Positions 55,620 to 57,030 of a stretch of 57,030 nt of DNA are shown here, piece after piece. The position numbers and the translations under genes were made by a program. The stretch spans positions 1 through 57,030 of the IMG/VR virus record IMGVR_UViG_3300009034_000045. The stretch is one strand, 5' to 3'. Each line of letters begins with the position of its first letter. Position 1 is the first letter of the stretch. The DNA is from a virus. The notes beneath the pieces are model-generated. The model was not told the DNA's origin and searched no databases. It worked only from the letters and a program-made list of their open reading frames with translations.

Positions 55620-56054
55620 GTGAAAATCTATGTAGCTTCTTCATGGAGAAATGAAAATCAACCAAAAGTCGTATCTGTTCTACGTAACGCTGGCCACGAG
55701 GTCTACGATTTTAGGAATCCGGAGCCTGGTGACCACGGATTCCATTGGTCGTGGATAGATCCGAAATGGATGTCATGGACGTCTGCACAGTTCAGATATT
55801 GTCTTGGGCATCCTTTAGCCAAGGATGGATTCGGCAAAGATTTCGATGCGATGAAAAATGCTGAATTGTTCGTTCTCGTTTCTCCTTGTGGTCGAAGCGC
55901 TCATCTCGAGCTTGGTTGGGCAGTTGGTGCCGGCAAGAAAACGATCATACTTCTTGACGAGGGTTGTGAGCCGGAATTGATGTACAAGCTTGCTGAATAC
56001 ATCTGCATCAATATTGGCGAGGTAATCGAAGCCATAAAGGAATGTGGTTCATGA
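55620..56054 (+). CDS. Nucleoside 2-deoxyribosyltransferase-like protein
   Basis: GTG 55620 chosen for the spacing from TAGGAGG. The 144 residues start MKIYVASSWRNENQP and have GHEVYDFRNPEPGDHGFHW, DGFGKDFDAMKNAELFVLVS (about 77-96), PCGRSAHLELGWAVGAGKKT and PELMYKLAEY. This matches the nucleoside deoxyribosyltransferase-like Rossmann family common in phages; catalytic Glu would be the one in HLELGW. Probably acts on nucleotides or a related ligand. Confidence 0.75.
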   Translation: MKIYVASSWRNENQPKVVSVLRNAGHEVYDFRNPEPGDHGFHWSWIDPKWMSWTSAQFRYCLGHPLAKDGFGKDFDAMKNAELFVLVSPCGRSAHLELGWAVGAGKKTIILLDEGCEPELMYKLAEYICINIGEVIEAIKECGS

Positions 56055-56299
56055 AATGCTGGTGTGGTGCTGTCGGTACCTACAAAGAGCTGTTCGATGA
56101 CTCCGGCCTGGAGGAAGGTTGTGGAGGCTTGGGCATCCTAAATTGCTTCTGCGGCGGCGATCAATGCGTCTGCCATCACCACGGCGAAGCGCCGTGCGGC
56201 GGTTGCGAAGACTGTAACTGGGGTAATCCTGGCGACGAATTCGACGGATTTTTTATAGACTTGGTGAGGGATCATGAAGCTGACGACAGAAGATCTTGA
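56051..56299 (+). CDS. Cysteine-rich phage protein, 82 aa
   Basis: ATGA overlap. CWCGAVGTYKELFDDSG, GCGGLGILNCFCGGDQCVCH, GEAPCGGCEDC is a known phage pattern with about a dozen cysteines, probably binding zinc. Unknown function. Confidence 0.7.
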   Translation: MKCWCGAVGTYKELFDDSGLEEGCGGLGILNCFCGGDQCVCHHHGEAPCGGCEDCNWGNPGDEFDGFFIDLVRDHEADDRRS

Positions 56300-56468
56300 C
56301 ATGGCGGCGTCGGAGTCGAAGAGCAAGCATCCGGGTAGGCTGATGACGGTCGCTGTGAATGCGGCCAACGTTCTGATGGTGTTCCTGGACGTGGATTCAA
56401 GGAGCTTCAAGGAGGGTGACGGCTTCGTTGATGCTGTGACATTCCTTGATGGGGAGCGGTTATGCTGA
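56274..56468 (+). CDS. Small protein, 64 aa
   Basis: Overlaps previous gene by 26 bases. MKLTTEDLDMAASESKSKHP then VLMVFLDVDSRSFKEG. Unknown. Confidence 0.5.
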   Translation: MKLTTEDLDMAASESKSKHPGRLMTVAVNAANVLMVFLDVDSRSFKEGDGFVDAVTFLDGERLC

Positions 56469-56563
56469 AAAACATTCTGGAGCGTGTAGAGGAGCAGAAC
56501 AGGCTTCTCAGGCGGACCGGCGGCGACAAGAAGAAGATCATGGAGGAGGTGTCGAAACAATGA
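56462..56563 (+). CDS. Tiny coiled-coil protein, 33 aa
   Basis: NILERVEEQNRLLRRTGGDK then KKIMEEVSKQ. Overlaps both sides (ATGA at 56560). Low to moderate support. Confidence 0.45.
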   Translation: MLKNILERVEEQNRLLRRTGGDKKKIMEEVSKQ

Positions 56564-56616
56564 GCATGGAGCGCCCGGCCGTGGGAAACTATGCGGAGAG
56601 GAGTGAAAAGAAATGA
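56560..56616 (+). CDS. 18-residue coupling peptide
   Basis: MSMERPAVGNYAERSEKK links the previous stop to the AlpA-like start by two ATGA overlaps. It may only serve translation coupling. Confidence 0.3.
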   Translation: MSMERPAVGNYAERSEKK

Positions 56617-57030
56617 ATTTTCGACAACCAAAAGGAAGATCGGGCCTTCTTACTAAAGACGAAGTCGTTGATCTTTGTAGGCAAAGCTATTCAACAATTC
56701 GACGAAAAGAAATGTCAGGCGACTTTCCAGCGCGCATCCGGCTCGGTCCTGCTGCCGTTTTTTGGAGAGAAGAAGAAATCCTCGCTTGGCTCGAGAATAG
56801 GCCTCGCGGACCCGCAGCTTCGCCACGCGAAAAAGCGCAAGCAGCGAAGAAGCAACGGGAGATCGCCAGTGCGCCCGCATGCATGTTTGAGCTGCTAGAG
56901 GTGCTGGTCGTGCAGAACCAGTTGCTGCTGGTGGAGCTGAGGAAGATTGTCGAGGGGAACGCCGCTCTCTTCGAACAGCTTCGCGCTGTCCGTCTGCTTC
57001 AGGAAAAGAAGAGAATTCTTGAGCCGGATG
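56613..57030 (+). CDS. AlpA-like helix-turn-helix protein, runs off the window
   Basis: ATG 56613 after AGGAGTGAAAAGA. LLTKDEVVDLCRQSYSTIRR (about 12-31), FPARIRLGPAAVFW, REEEILAWLENRP is the AlpA/excisionase-type winged HTH. The rest is a coiled coil (VQNQLLLVELRKIVEGN). No stop before 57030, so the end is unseen. It could be a regulator of excision or packaging. Confidence 0.75.
   Translation, partial: MNFRQPKGRSGLLTKDEVVDLCRQSYSTIRRKEMSGDFPARIRLGPAAVFWREEEILAWLENRPRGPAASPREKAQAAKKQREIASAPACMFELLEVLVVQNQLLLVELRKIVEGNAALFEQLRAVRLLQEKKRILEPD

Overview
The window is the greater part of a temperate-looking, long-tailed dsDNA phage genome (siphovirus-like: a tape measure protein and tail tube, but no sheath or contractile baseplate genes). 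The evidence is a packed late module in canonical order (portal, Mu F-like head protein, Mu I-like protease/scaffold, decoration protein, capsid, connector, tail completion, tail tube, frameshifted chaperone pair, tape measure, tail tip, endolysin). It is followed by a small leftward operon with regulators and by many small rightward early genes. The host is a bacterium I cannot name. Shine-Dalgarno (SD) signals are strong GGAGG types, the promoters are sigma70-like, and arginine is very often AGG/AGA. A lipoprotein-like enzyme and a Tat-type signal hint at a diderm host, but this is weak evidence.

Layout. 1-1.2 kb: end of an unknown gene, a terminator, a 36-bp perfect palindrome and a DUF115-like gene. 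1.2-12.2 kb: head genes, including three tandem virion paralogs, one of them interrupted by a LamG-like cassette and a 4-bp duplication. 12.2-24.6 kb: connector and tail genes, with a clear A_AAT_TTA -1 frameshift site between the two chaperone frames. 24.6-26.9 kb: lysis region with an M15 peptidase, a lipoprotein-like clan-A glycosidase and membrane proteins. 26.9-28.1 kb: leftward, translationally coupled operon with two DNA-binding-type proteins, a two-helix membrane protein and a Tat/lipoprotein-like protein. 28.1-28.3 kb: divergent control region with two face-to-face promoters and three direct repeats.

28.3-35.6 kb: early operon in which nine genes are each preceded by the same two-hairpin plus SD element. 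It includes a permuted AAA+ ATPase with DUF1257-like and DUF2997-like neighbours, and it ends at a strong terminator. 35.6-47.6 kb: replication and recombination genes (Gp37/Gp68 family, PD-(D/E)XK protein, SNF2 helicase, AEP-type primase, ParB/MT-A70 methylase with a nuclease) and a GC-rich, hairpin-packed non-coding stretch. 47.7-53.8 kb: a split DNA methyltransferase, an SF1 helicase, a VRR-NUC nuclease and small zinc-binding proteins. 53.8-57 kb: terminase small subunit, small proteins, and an AlpA-like gene running off the end.

The terminase large subunit is not in the window. It most likely lies in unseen sequence between position 57030 and position 1. The two cut ends are in compatible open frames, so direct circular closure is also formally possible. 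The most unusual parts are the repeated RNA element array, the permuted AAA+ gene set, the structured RNA region near 43.5 kb, and several chimeric junctions. These last are a 41-bp inverted portal fragment in the helicase, a virion-gene fragment between direct repeats, and a truncated RuvC-like start joined to a duplicated zinc-finger end.
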